Below, piece by piece: positions 36,734-47,563 of a stretch of DNA of 64,000 bases. Position 1 is the stretch's first letter. Every line of letters begins with the position of its first letter. Where the stretch lies: contig KV425566.1 of the NCBI GenBank assembly GCA_001632425.1, positions 124,001 to 188,000 of the forward strand, written 5' to 3'. The notes under the pieces are model-generated. The model did not search any database. It was given only the letters and a program-made list of their open reading frames with translations, and was not told the DNA's origin. The position numbers were made by a program, and so were the translations under genes. The stretch comes from Neolentinus lepideus HHB14362 ss-1. Its lineage: Eukaryota; Basidiomycota; Agaricomycetes; Gloeophyllales; Gloeophyllaceae.

Positions 36734-38243
36734 ATGCAAACCACGGCAGGTTCAAGTTTTCTGAGAGCAGAGTCTGAGCTCGCACGTGAAGAAGTTCGTG
36801 GCCAGAAAGTTTGACCTGCTGGTTGACACTCATGTGTTACCGTGAAGGCTCGCAAGCTTAAGGCAGAAAAAATCAAAACCCTCGGGGATCCGATAGAATT
36901 GCCTGGCAAGCCCTTAGACATAATCGTTCGTGGGTCCGATGCTTGGCTCGCGGAAGGTAGTGCCACCGCAAGATTGATTAACTTGGAGGTGGGTGTCGGA
37001 GGACTGTTGTCGCTTGGCCGACCGTTGATCCACAACGATCGTCAACAGACAGGCAAAACGCGCCGGATATTCAAGGGTCATTTCGGACCAGTCACATCTC
37101 TTGTTCTTCATGATGATGGTAAGATATTGATCACTGGCGCTTGGGATAAGGTACAGTGTTTCTCTGCCTAGTCTTGCGACGGTTGACCTCATGGGGGTAG
37201 ACCATCAGGATATGGGATGCACAGGCATGCTGATTATATTGGAGGATACGATGACTATGATGACATCTCGCATTGTAGACCAAAGACCTAATATCTTCAA
37301 CCGCTGCACATTCTGATTTCGTCAAAAGCCTGTTCGTCATCCCTTCATTAAATCTCCTCGTCTCTGGAGGCTCCGACATGATCGTCAGACTCTGGTATGC
37401 CCATTCCTGGCGATAAACGGAATTTAGGCTTATTCAAAAGCATAGGGATCTATCTGACGTTCGTTCAGGAAAGCCTCTCGTCTCCTCCGGTTCCATCTCC
37501 GCCCATACACGACCTGTCGAACGCCTTGAAGGTCACGCACTCTCAGATAATACAGGCATATTATACACTGCGGATACAATGGGGGTCATTAGAGTATGGG
37601 ATCTTTCTAAGGAGGAAGGAGTGACACCTGCCCGATGGCGAGCAAACCAAAAGACAGAGTTCAAGCATCATCGTACGGGCATCAACGATATGGTTTATGG
37701 CGGGGACGAACTATGGACAGGTCAGGCTCAAGCCAGCCACGTCCAACTCTCACGGTTAAGTTGATCTTTGCAGCTTCATCCGATGAGACCGTGCGGGTAC
37801 AGCAAGTTGGCGCGACAAAGAACGCGAAGCCCGCCCCGCCAATAACCCATCCCGTTGCTGTGAAGGCGATCCTGCACTTGGGTCACACGGAACTGGATGA
37901 GCCATATCTCATCACGGGCGCTGGCGATGTTATACGGGTCTACGACGTCTCGTCTCCAGATGAACCTGAGCTCCTCAACGAGATCGACGCCCATTGGCAT
38001 GATATTACTGCGCTGCGGCTCTGGATACGGAAGACTGTCGGCAAAGACGGGATAACTAGGGTAGAACCATGGGTTGTCAGCGCCAGCTTGGACGGGACAC
38101 TGCGTAAGTGGCGGGTGTCGGAGATGATAAAGCCAGCACCACCTCCTGTTGCAATGAAGACCGACGAATCTACCAAGCCTCATCCGTCTGGATTGACAGA
38201 GGAAGAGGAGAGGGAGCTAGAGGAACTAATGGCAGAGGACTAG
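36734..38243 (+). CDS. WD40 repeat protein
   Basis: The first exon encodes MQTTAGSSFLRAESELAREE; a 39-nt intron then leads to ARKLKAEKIKTLGDPIELPG. WD repeats follow: TGKTRRIFKGHFGPVTSLVL...LITGAWDK, a DAQ exon, TKDLISSTAAHSDFVKSLFV...LVSGGSDMIVRLW, RPVERLEGHALSDNTGILYT...GVIRVWDLSKEEG, HHRTGINDMVYGGDELWT, ASSDETVRVQQV, AILHLGHTELDEPYLITGAG...IRVYDVSS, and WVVSASLDGTLRKWRV. This is enough for a seven-blade propeller. The tail is acidic (TEEEERELEELMAED), ending at TAG 38241-38243. WD40 propellers are protein-binding platforms; I cannot assign this one to a complex. Short introns of under 60 nt split most blades. Confidence 0.8.
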
Positions 38244-38516
38244 ATGCCATATAGCTATGTGTGCTAACACCCTCTCCCAGGTTTTGATCACTTAGTGATT
38301 TGCCGATTGGGCCAAAGCTATCCGTATTCTTCTACGGAGGGAGTTAAAAATTAAAATCCCTATGTCGGATCGCCGAGATCTAGCGGAAGGACCCATTGGA
38401 AGTATTTGCCGATGATACTGAATTGCAAACGCTTGCTACCACCCTGGTGAAGGATGGATAAGACCCATCTCGACGTTGAAGTCAATGATGTCCGTTTGCC
38501 CCGAGCCTGTCTACCT

Positions 38517-40727
38517 TCAAGTGTCGAGCGCAACGACTTCCTTACAAAAGTCCTGCCAGCGTTTCTCCCAAACGGCAAGTGCTCTAGCCTTATCCTCGCC
38601 CTCTAGCGTAGAATGCTATGAGAGGAATTAGGAACGATATCATGACCTCGATCGTTGAAGGATATGCTTACCTCGAGACTGTCTCTAGCTATTTGTCCAA
38701 GCGTAGTCAAGCCACTGATTTCACTCGAGACGAGGACCTGGCCAGGGCTTCAATCACCACGTCAGTATAAGGGAAAGAAGCTGCCAACCTGGAAGTAATC
38801 AAATGATAGCCCCATGTTCCCGAAGACCGCGGGGTCGTCCGAGCACAGCGCTACGGGAATCCCATGGTTGACGATGATTGGGAGGGGGTGCATGGGCATC
38901 GAGGAGGTCAGACGCTAAAATGGAATCAGATCAGGATACATAACAGTCGCCATGAGTATTAAAGAGTTACAAGAATTTCGTTCCTGCAATCACACACGTA
39001 GAAGAATCAGTGGAATGCTTTCGTAAGGACAGAGAGAGAGACTCACGAAATCGGACACATCTCGATCGCAATCCTCTTCTCCTTACAGATCTGCATCAGC
39101 TTCGGGTGTTTCGCAAGTGAGAATCCGTGCCCGATCCTCTTTGTCCCAAGCAGAATCGCATCATACAGGTTAACATCCGCCGGGGTGCCATCACCTAGAG
39201 TCTCGCCCGCGTGGAAGATGAACGGTACGTGGATGCCGAGTTCCTTCTGCCGCTCTTGGAAGCGGAGAAGCTGAGGAATGTAGTAGATAAGCGGGTGCAG
39301 AGAGTCTTCATGGCCGACGAGGTCGAAACCTGGATAAATTTGAGGGTCAATGGGATGATTGTGTGGCAGAAAGAGGGGAGGACCTGCTATGATATCAGGG
39401 AACTCCTGCTTGAGCGCTAGGCACTCCTCGAGATACCACTCCATCTCGTCCGGCGTGTACCTCCGAATGGTGGTGTATATGATCTGAAATCGTCATTCTA
39501 TCAATTCACATATCTGAGTCGCAGGACTGTAGAACCAACCCTGGCACCAAGGAACTCGTCCTCTCTTCCTTTCTCTTTCATCTCCCGCCTGACATCACGG
39601 ATTGCCCGGCCGAACTCGCGCACCCATTCCCGGGCAGGGACGATGTTGTGACCTTCAGCATTGCACATGGTTCTGAATAAGGACTGCAGTCAGCATTTAT
39701 AATGAAGGACGACCAAGGAGCGTCACGTACTTGTAGCCAAAGTTGATGCGTGCTTCAATGTAGGAGATGCCATCGTCTATGGAAGCGTGGAAGAATTCCT
39801 TGATGTAGGGGTACCAGATGGGTTCGTAGAGGATTAGACCCTGCGAGCACATCGGTCTTTACATATTTGAGTCAATGTACAGACAGACATACAGATGCAA
39901 CACGGAATGTGCTCGTGAACTTTGCCCATATCTACAAGATAAGGAGATCAGAAGATTGCACTGCAAAGCTCCTGCCATTACTGACTTTATCTGTCGTCTT
40001 ATGCGTAACGTACGCCTCGGCCGGGTTGATAGTCAAACATCCTATGACCCAATTGTCAAATCCCTCTGGGCCACCAAGATTCGGGTCGAAGCTCTCCCTC
40101 GCCTTCTGTATAGGTACCCACTCCCCTGGCATATAAGAGTCATGCGTCAGACAAGTCAAGGGAGACCATTCCTCTTTGGGGAGTGGGCTAAACTCGGGAA
40201 GAGTCCTCTTGATTGAGGCTGCATTTAGTGTGTTGGGTGTGCGGACATGCATCGCGGGCTGCTCGAGTGCGAGCTTGAGCAGCGTGCGAGGATTAACCAT
40301 AGCGTCGAGGTGGCCGTGGAGAAGTGCTCCTTTGGGCATCTTGTTACATATTAGCCCCAGCAGTTGCAACTCGTCGAGGAATATGTACCTTGGTTAAGAT
40401 GTTGAATAGTTTCGTCTTAACTATTATGTCTCTCGCTGTCCAGCATTTCAAGTTATTCCCTTCATTTTATAACTATCGGACGTAGACGCGCTTACAGGTC
40501 AGAAACTCCATTCCCGGGAACGGATGCGGCACCGCGTCGTTCTCTGCGCTCCATATCGTCTGTGCCTCAGTCGCGCGAATCTGGCGGACAACCCTGTCGG
40601 CCCGCGCCTCTGCCTCTGAAAGTGCCGAAAGCCTGGCGTGTTCCCGTCGCAGCGACCTTTCATCATTGATGAATCCCTCTCGGTTTGCGAAGTACTGATC
40701 GACGGTTATGACGGATGCGTCGGACAT
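38517..40727 (-). CDS. adenosine deaminase-related (ADGF/CECR1-type) protein, copy 1
   Basis: ADGF-type adenosine deaminases convert adenosine to inosine. The start is the ATG at 40727 (MSDASVITVDQYFANREGFI); there is no signal peptide, so an intracellular location is inferred. Metal-site and catalytic motifs are present: GALLHGHLDAMVN (paired His), [20 protein letters not shown] (His and Glu), [14 protein letters not shown] and [13 protein letters not shown] (Asp-Asp). The ADGF-specific [14 protein letters not shown] and [10 protein letters not shown] stretches occur on the N-terminal side. It ends [17 protein letters not shown] at the TGA 38517-38519. About ten introns interrupt it, one just before a small exon coding IWAKFTSTFRVAS. 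It is a close paralogue of the gene at 49127-51407, in inverted orientation; by hand count 60 of 69 residues match in the [10 protein letters not shown] to RIGHG block. Confidence 0.88.
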
Positions 40728-41087
40728 GATGTTCTTTCGAATTCAGCAATGGTACCACCGCCTGCGACCAAACAGATGGAGTTCAAGCGCTCAAACGTTC
40801 AGGACGCGCCGCTAGACAAACTGGTGGTCGTGTGGAATATGGTTGCCCAGATGTACATGATAACCAACCTATGCGAGTCAATAATTAAGACAATTCAACT
40901 TGAACATGCCACTCGCCAGTAATATATTCTCGTTCCTTTGCGTTTGTCAAAGTAGTCTTTGATACGGGTGACTCGAGTGCCATTGTATGGAGTAGAGCAC
41001 TAAGCCGCTAATCAAATGCGGCAACCACCCAAATAGCCGGGGGACAGCCAGTAAATCCTCCGGTATTAATATTTGTGTCTCAAAACC
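40728..41087. promoter_or_regulatory. shared divergent promoter, ADGF copy 1 and heme lyase
   Basis: The start codons lie 360 bp apart. TATTAATA-type AT-rich sequence at 41063-41072 could serve as a TATA element for the heme lyase gene. A 94-codon ORF crossing the region has no features. Confidence 0.45.
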
Positions 41088-41850
41088 ATGTCCGAACCCA
41101 GCACCTCAAAATGCCCGGTGGACCATGCCTCCCTTACAACGCCCGGCGCCGACAAGTGCCCTGTTGACCATTCCTCCTCCTCCTGGTCCTCCTGGCGCGC
41201 CTTCCTCCCCGGCTCCTCCCACCCCTCACCCCCAAACCCGCCCGCCCGCCCACCCCTCTCCACTGCCCGCGAAACCTCCTCCATCCCGCGCACCGACGGG
41301 CAGCACTGGGAGTACCCCTCCGAAGCCCAATTCTTCGCCGCCATGGCGCGCAAGCAGCACGACCCGCACGCCGCGGACATGGCCGCGATCGTCCCCATCC
41401 ACAACGCCGTCAACGAGCGCGCGTGGGCGGAGGTCCTCCGCTGGGAGGCGGGGCAGGGCAGCGGGGAGGCGAAGCTCGTTAGCTTCAAGGGCCGCCCTGG
41501 GGACTTGACCCCGCGCGCGCGGTGGAGAGCGTTGATTGGGTGCGTTGCTTTTCACTTTTCCCATTTTTCTCGGGTGGGTAGAAACTAAAGGCATACACCA
41601 CCGCAGGTATTCCAAGCCCTTCGACCGGCACGACTGGATCGTCGACCGCAGCGGCACGCGCATCCGCTACGTGATCGACTTTTACACCGGCAGAGCCCAG
41701 GGCCCCTCCGCCGCGCCGTCGTTCTACCTCGACGTACGCCCCGCGTTGGATAGCTGGGAGGGCGTGCGCATGCGCGTGGCCGGATTTTGGGGGAGGTGGT
41801 TAGGCTTCGGGCAGAGCAGCTCCGGTACGAGTCTAGAGACGAAATCGTAG
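41088..41850 (+). CDS. CYC3: cytochrome c heme lyase (holocytochrome c synthase)
   Basis: This mitochondrial intermembrane-space enzyme attaches heme to apocytochrome c. Two exons, with an intron of about 68 nt (GTGCGT...CGCAG) inside [14 protein letters not shown], give about 230 residues. Two heme-regulatory motifs, KCPVDH, appear near residues 8 and 22, followed by a Pro/Ser-rich linker. The conserved core is complete: [38 protein letters not shown] (the His-containing heme-binding block), [36 protein letters not shown] and [18 protein letters not shown]. Length and order fit the family. The gene is strongly GC-rich, like its three right-hand neighbours. It converges with SSF1, the stop codons being 118 bp apart. 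Confidence 0.94.
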
Positions 41851-41968
41851 ACTGAACGTCAAGGAGTTTTGTTGTATAGTCTTATTGACTTAATGCATCT
41901 CCTCTCTCACTGACCCGCGAGCACGAGACACAGACTACATACAAACACCAGCAATCATCAAAGGTACT

Positions 41969-43425
41969 CTATCTCTTCTGCTTGAACCGGGCCTTCTTCG
42001 GTGGCGGCTTTTGCTCCTCCTCATCCTCACTCTCTTCTTCTCCACTCTCGTCCTCCTCACCCTCACTGATTTCCTCCTCGTCATCCCACGCACCCTCATC
42101 CCACTCACCCTCCCCATTATTCACATCTTCGCCACTCTCTCCGCCTTCCTCATCCTCATCGCTTGCATTTTCGGCGTCCTTGCCTTTTCCCTGCGCCCGC
42201 TTTTTCTTCTGCACATTCCTCTCCTGCTCCTCTCTCCTCTGTTTTCTCAGCTTCTCCTTCTCAGCATGCGCAGCCTTGAGCGCCGCAGCCTCCGCTTTTG
42301 TCTTTTTAACTGTGCCCATGCCAGACGTATCAGCAGCGTCCAGACATTCCGAGGACCAACTCGCTCACCAAATTCGTGATATATCACGCCGCCCTCTTTG
42401 CCAGGCAGGCCCTCGCTTATCTTGATCAGCCGCAACTCTATCCGCGGCCCGATCTCGTCGAGGCGCACAGCGCGCTTCGAGCCGCGTTTGTTGTTCCTCC
42501 CGACGTAGTCGTCGGCGAGCGACACGGCGTCCGCGTCGTCGCCCGCCACACTAGATGCGGACGACGCAGCGCTCTCGTACCCCTCCCCATCCGGGCCCGG
42601 CTCGCCTCTCCTCCTCAACAAAAAATCCGCAACGTCCTTCTCGTTACCCAGATCCAACACCGCCTTTGTCGAGGAGCTGGGCTCGAGTACGCGGCGGACG
42701 CGCTTGGAGACGCCGTACGGCTTGACGGTGATGAGGTAGTGGCGGAAGTCGAGGGTGCCGCGGGCGGGGTTGTAGGCGACGAGGACGACGCGGCGGGCGC
42801 TGGAGAGGGAGAGGGAGTGCGGGGAGAGGGGCGGGAAGAGGGACTGGAAGGATTTCATGATGAGGGTGAGGTGCGGGGGGGTGGTTGGGCCGGGGGGCGG
42901 GAAGGATGCGAGGACGAGCTGTGGACGGCGGGGTAAGCAGGCCGGGTGTGATAAAGAGAAATACGTACTAAAGGGGGGGTGAGGTACTCGAGTCCCATGC
43001 TGCGGTGCCTGCGGGAGATGGTGAGGATGTCTTTCATGAGGCTGTAGCGTTCGACGCGGAAGGAGAGCGTGGGCCCGGCGGGGAGGCGAGCGAGGCGGAG
43101 GGAGGGCGCGCGTTCGGTGAGGGTGAAGGCGAGGAGGTGTGTTACTTGCAGGACGGGGGCCATGACGAGAAAGTCTTTGAGTTTGTTGCGGGAGCGCTCC
43201 TTCACTTGCATGCTGGAATCAGATCTCGCATAGGACATCCAGACAAGGAGGACGTACCTTTAGACGGCTGGCGGTGTTGGGCTCCATGACTTTGCGCATG
43301 TCGCGTACGAGCTGGGCGAGCGACGACCCGACATGTCCGTGTTTAATGACAAACGAGCGAGGCGTGCCATCAGACTGCTCGTTGTCTGCCTTGACGTGCG
43401 TTCTGTTTTTTCTTCGTCTGGCCAT
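41969..43425 (-). CDS. SSF1: ribosome biogenesis protein SSF1 / Peter Pan (Brix domain)
   Basis: SSF1/PPAN is a nucleolar Brix-domain protein needed for 27S pre-rRNA processing and 60S assembly. The start is at 43425 (MARRRKNRTHVK). The Brix fold follows: TPRSFVIKHGHVGSSLAQLV, RDMRKVMEPNTASRLKVKER, LKDFLVMAPVLQVTHLLAFT, LPAGPTLSFRVERYSLMKDI, SMGLEYLTPPL, LVAYNPARGTLDFRHYLITV, RAVRLDEIGPRIELRLIKIS and EGGVIYHEF. The C-terminal tail is Lys/Glu-rich (KEKLRKQRREEQERN) then very acidic, ending PPPKKARFKQKR. Introns begin GTACGT, GTACGT and GTGAGC. It shares a 131-bp divergent promoter with the C78 peptidase gene and lies in a GC-rich block. Confidence 0.94.
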
Positions 43426-43556
43426 GGTGGAAGAGAAAGGCAGAAATTTAGCGAAAAGGGAAATTGCTTAATTGGGTGGCGTCTATTTCGCCACTTTACT
43501 CTTACCAGTACATCCGAATCGAATACAACGCTCTTACACGACTCCGTTGCAAAGAC
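43426..43556. promoter_or_regulatory. very short divergent promoter (131 bp), SSF1 and C78 peptidase
   Basis: Two start codons face away from each other across 131 bp, so the two transcripts must initiate in or over the same small region. It is clearly more AT-rich than the genes on both sides. A small dyad, GTGGCG and CGCCAC separated by 7 nt, lies at about 43479-43497. Confidence 0.5.
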
Positions 43557-45596
43557 ATGCAGGGCGGCCACGACTCGGACGTCGAGTTTGTCTGCCAAGT
43601 CTCCCCCAGCGGCGACCTCGTGTGCCAGTTCTGCCAACAGGACCTCCAGTCCCTTAGCATTCCCGATCGCGAGGACCACTACGACGTCCACTTCGCTGAA
43701 TTTGACGACACCCACGAACACAACGACTACAAGTTACACTGTGAGTGGTTCCTTGGTTAGTCCGCCACAGCACCGATCCCTTTTCACCCTAGCTACCGCA
43801 AAGTCCATGTCCTCTCCCCCAAAGTCCATGTTCACTCCCCGCAAGCCCAAGAAACTCTTCTCCCTCAGCAACTTGAAAGACGTCGATCGCAATCTATTCT
43901 GGCACCCACACCTCGACACCCCGCCACCACCAAACTTCACCCCCGGACTCATCCCTCTCCTCCACAGGACACTCTCTGCCAACCCTTCCGTCACCCACGC
44001 CGTCTTATGCTTCGACCAAACAACACACGTCCTCTCCGAGATCTGGGACCGCGGCTGGGGCTGCGGATACCGCAACTTCCTCATGGCCTGCACCGCGCTG
44101 CTCACCCAGACCACACGAAGGGAGTACTGGGATCTCCTGGAGAACCCCACCCCGCCCGGCGTGCGGAACCTGCAGCGCTGGATCGAGGACGCCTGGAAGA
44201 TGGGTGAGTCCGTCGCCACATTTCCGCTTCCCGTTTAACGCCTCGGCAGGGTACGACAAGGAGGGCGCGGAGCAGCTGAAGCGGCAGCTCGTGGGCACGA
44301 AGAAGTGGATCGGCACCGCGGACATACATGTCGCGTTCAGCGCGCGCGGCGTGCCCAGCCGGCTCGTCGACTTTACCGGCGTCGCGCGCGACCCGTCGAT
44401 GCTTACCGGCTGGGTGCGGCAGTACTTTGACAAGCCAGATGAGGAACCAAAAGAGAGGACGAAGAGCGTCGTCGAGCACCTGGTGAAGAAGCATCGTCAT
44501 AGTAATAAGGAAAATTCGGAGCACGAGAAGGTGGTGATGACGAACAAGATGCCTCTGATATTGCAGCACGAGGGTCACTCGCGGTCGATCGTCGGGTACG
44601 TCGTGTACGCGAAGCCGAGAGGGGGCGAGGAGGTCGAGCTGCTGCTGTTCGATCCGGGCAGGTGAGTCGTACTCGTCTAGCCCCCAAGTTGCCACTCACA
44701 CTCTATCTAGACTCCCTAAAGCGATCCGCCCCGCCGCGCTCGCCGAATATCAGCGAATGAGATCGGGCGGGATCTACGACAGCCTGGCTCGTCCTGCCAG
44801 GAGGTCACAGGAAGTCATGGACATGGATACGCCCTCGAAGACGAGATCGACCGGCGCGTCCAAGCCTCTCTCGGCGAGCAGCTCCAAGACGACCGCGTCG
44901 ACAAGCAGGTATCGGTCGCCGTCCGTATCTGAGATGTATGAAGCTGCAGGGTCGTCGAGAGCGCGCTCACCCTCGGTCTCGGAGATGTACATGGACCACA
45001 GTCACTCCCGCTCTGCAGGCCCATCTAGCGCGTACTCCCCGATGCCGGAGGTGCAGGGGTTCAAGCCGCTCCCCGCTGCCAAGGAGAGGGAGAGGGAGAG
45101 GGAGAAGGCGTCGAAGTACTTCTCCCCATCCTCCAGCGCCAAAAGAACTGAGAAGGAGAAGGAGAACGGCGCGCCGGGGAGCGGGCGACAGAAGCTCGTG
45201 CAAACCGTGCTGCACCCGATCTCCGCGCTGCGGAACCGCGACAAGGGGAAGGAGAGGGCGGCGGGGCAGATTCCGAAGAAGCGCAAGACGCCCGAGGTGG
45301 ACGAGGTGGTGAGCGACTCGGAGCCGGAGCGCGAGCGGGCGAAGCGCTTGAGGCGCGGCGAGGGGCTGGGGGAGGTGATTGAGATTGCTAGCAGCGATGG
45401 CGAAGGGGTTGGGATGAGGGGAGGAGCAAGAGGCCGGGGGGACAAGGAGAGTGAGGAGGGACGGGCGTTTGGGGTGGGCGAGGCGGCGCTGAGGAAAAAG
45501 GACAAGTACCAGATACTGTGGTTCCCGATGGAGGCGACGCTTAGCGAGAGGGAGAGAGAGAAGAGGAAGGTGGTTACGAGTACGAAGATCTCGTAG
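43557..45596 (+). CDS. zinc-finger peptidase of family C78 (ZUFSP/UFSP-type), with long charged tail
   Basis: C78 enzymes are cysteine peptidases that remove ubiquitin (ZUFSP/ZUP1, K63-linked chains) or UFM1. The N-terminus has a C2H2-type finger, CQFCQQ followed by HYDVH (Cys-x2-Cys, 14 residues, His-x3-His), with an acidic patch after it. The catalytic domain has DRGWGCGYRNFLMACTALL (Cys), RNLQRWIEDAW, WIGTADIHVAFSARGVPSRL, LILQHEGHSRSIVGYVVYAK (His) and LLLFDPGR (Asp). Four exons are proposed, with short GTGAGT introns. After the domain come about 290 residues of Ser- and charge-rich sequence with a repeated SPSVSEMY, KEREREREKASKYFSP and IPKKRKTPEVDE, likely a nuclear signal. The final KDKYQILWFPMEATLSERER is conserved-looking. 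The choice between ubiquitin and UFM1 as substrate is open; finger plus domain favours ubiquitin. Confidence 0.85.
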
Positions 45597-45945
45597 GGGG
45601 CTGGGTTTGATTTTCTTGTTCTTTTGTGTGGGTCTTTGGGTTCCGTTTGCTCATCCGGATCTGTAGAATTTGTGTCAAGCTTGAATTCCACTTTTTTTGC
45701 CTTACAGTGCACGCAGTGTATCCATAGTTTGCATTTTCTTTTGGTTTATTCGACAGTGTTAAAATACAAAGGACATGCATGCGGATAATAAAGTGCTAGT
45801 AGTACAGGAGTAGTAATGTAGCGGAGTACATCTACCTCTATTGCGAGAGAAGAATTGCTGCGAATGATATGATCATGCGGACGACATGCGAGTGCAAAAA
45901 CGAAACAAAATCGTGAGGTCGTGACGAAACCGAGTGCAAATTGGC
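45597..45945. other. intergenic region between converging C78 peptidase and TFB3
   Basis: The stretch is AT-rich compared with both neighbours and holds T-rich and AATAAA-like sequence (GATAATAAAG near 45783), as expected for opposing 3' processing signals. Nothing else is seen. Confidence 0.5.
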
Positions 45946-47344
45946 TCATGCACTTGCAGCGACCACGTTCCCCTCCCCCTCCACTGTGACACCCTCCCCA
46001 AGGGCACCGTTCCACTGGTCCTCATCGTCGTCGTCGATGGGCATGATATCCAAGCCCGCAACGGCAGAGCGGATGGCCCTTTCCCATGCCTCCTCGATCA
46101 TGTAACCGCCCGCGCGCATAATCCCCTCGGAGTCGCGCATCACTGCATCGTGCGCGGGGTCACGATACGTGTCCATCATCGTATACATGTCCTCCCAAGC
46201 GTAATAGTCGTCCTGGATCGGCACATGCGGCGGGTCCGCAACCATCTGGCTCTGCGCCGCCGCACGCTGGCGGAGGTTCTTCGCTTGCATCTCCTGCCTC
46301 CTTGCCTCCGCCTGCCGTTTCTTCTCGCGCTCGCGCCGCCAGCGCTCGACCTCGCGCTTGACCTCGTCTTCGGTCATCTCGCTGCGCTCAAGGAGCTCGA
46401 TGACCTTCATGCGCTCGCGCTCGCGCTCCTCGCGTTCCTCTTCTTCCTCCTGGGCGGCCTTGAAGGCGCGCTGCTGGCGCGCGAGCTTCTCGGCGTCTTC
46501 TGCGGCTTGGAGGGAGGCGGCATATTCGAGTTCGCGGGCGGCGTTGGCGGAGGTCATGGCTGCGGAAGCGCGCCGCAGCTCGGCGATGCGTTCTTCGGTG
46601 CGCTCGACTTCGATGTTGTTGATCAAGTTGAAGGCTGAAGACATGGAAAGTGATTAGAGAAGAAGGGTAGCAGGTATAGGAGAACGTACTGATGTCTTCG
46701 ACTTCTTCGAGGTAGTCATTGTATGACCGGAGGTCTGGGAAATCTTCTCTCCGTTTGTTGAACCTAGTGGTGGCATGTCAATAAATGCGGCGGAGACAAT
46801 TGAAGGAATCTTGCTCTTTTCCTATTCGCCTTCGCACGGCTACCTCTTTCTCTACTGCCAGATCTTCAAACGTTTGTGGTGTGAAGGCGAGCTTCCGCAG
46901 GGTCTTTTGACATATAGGACATGGTGCAGGCCCGAGCGTAAATAGCCGGTCTATACACGACTCACACCTTTAGAAATAAGCTGTCAGTCAGAGGCCATAT
47001 AAATCTCATAAGATGGCAACGAACATTTTATGGTAACATTGCGAGCTGACGAGCAGTCTTAATTTTGGATTTAGATATCGGTCCGATCTGCATACTGGAC
47101 ATTGATCGTCCATGCTCTGAGTAGTGCATTGAGCTTATGCCTAATCCTTGAAAAAGTTTGGAAAACGTACCGAGAATTCAGACACACGCCCTGACGGATC
47201 CTTCACCCCTCCTCCAAATACTGTCGTAGATGTACTCTGAACCACCGGCGTACCAGCCGCAGCCCGCGAATGCCCATTGGAAGAACCACCCTTCCTCACC
47301 GTTGTGCCGCGCAACCACCCTCCCACACTTGTACGAGTAGCCAT
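45946..47344 (-). CDS. TFB3: TFIIH/CAK assembly factor TFB3 (MAT1)
   Basis: TFB3 (MAT1) joins the CDK-activating kinase (Kin28/CDK7 and cyclin H) to core TFIIH in transcription and nucleotide excision repair. The start is at 47344 (MATRTSVGGWLRG). After about 57 residues comes the C3HC4 RING: DQCPVCRSDRYLNP, LVSSQCYHKMCESCIDRLF, GPAPCPICQKTL. The family signature follows (FTPQTFEDLAVEKEVAVRRR, KRREDFPDLRSYNDYLEEVE, FNLINNIEVERTEERI), then a long Glu/Arg coiled coil (EREERERERMKVIELLERSE) and a C-terminal region ending in ENVVAASA-like sequence (GEGNVVAASA). The N-terminal extension ahead of the RING is longer than in yeast. Short introns lie in the RING region; the large last exon is GC-rich. 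It is divergent from PRE6 across 219 bp. Confidence 0.93.
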
Positions 47345-47563
47345 GAAGACAAGAAACAATATTTGGTCACGACTTGGCCACGAAGGTGGGGAAACAGAAC
47401 GCACGCCACTGCCGATAACCGAAGGGTTCTCGCGCCTAATGAAGCAATGATATGCTGACTAAGCACCATCGTGTTTCGGACGCGCGTCCTGAACGCGTCA
47501 TATTGGTCTCTCGTTTGGCTTTTTATACTTGCGTCTGAAGAATACTCTACTTAGGACTATAAC
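47345..47563. promoter_or_regulatory. shared divergent promoter, TFB3 and PRE6
   Basis: The two start codons are 219 bp apart. GGTGGGGAAA at about 47386-47395 resembles, but does not match, the proteasome-associated control element GGTGGCAAA of yeast. TTTTATACTT near 47520 is a TATA-like element 43 nt upstream of the PRE6 ATG. Confidence 0.45.

Noticed and set aside
42011..42425. Plus-strand hydrophobic Ser/Leu-rich ORFs resembling membrane proteins
   Set aside because: Antisense of the acidic tail of SSF1; an artefact of Glu/Asp codons read backwards.
45002..45712. Minus-strand ORF of 236 codons with Ser/Leu runs
   Set aside because: Antisense of the charged tail of the C78 peptidase, which is supported by a conserved catalytic domain in frame.
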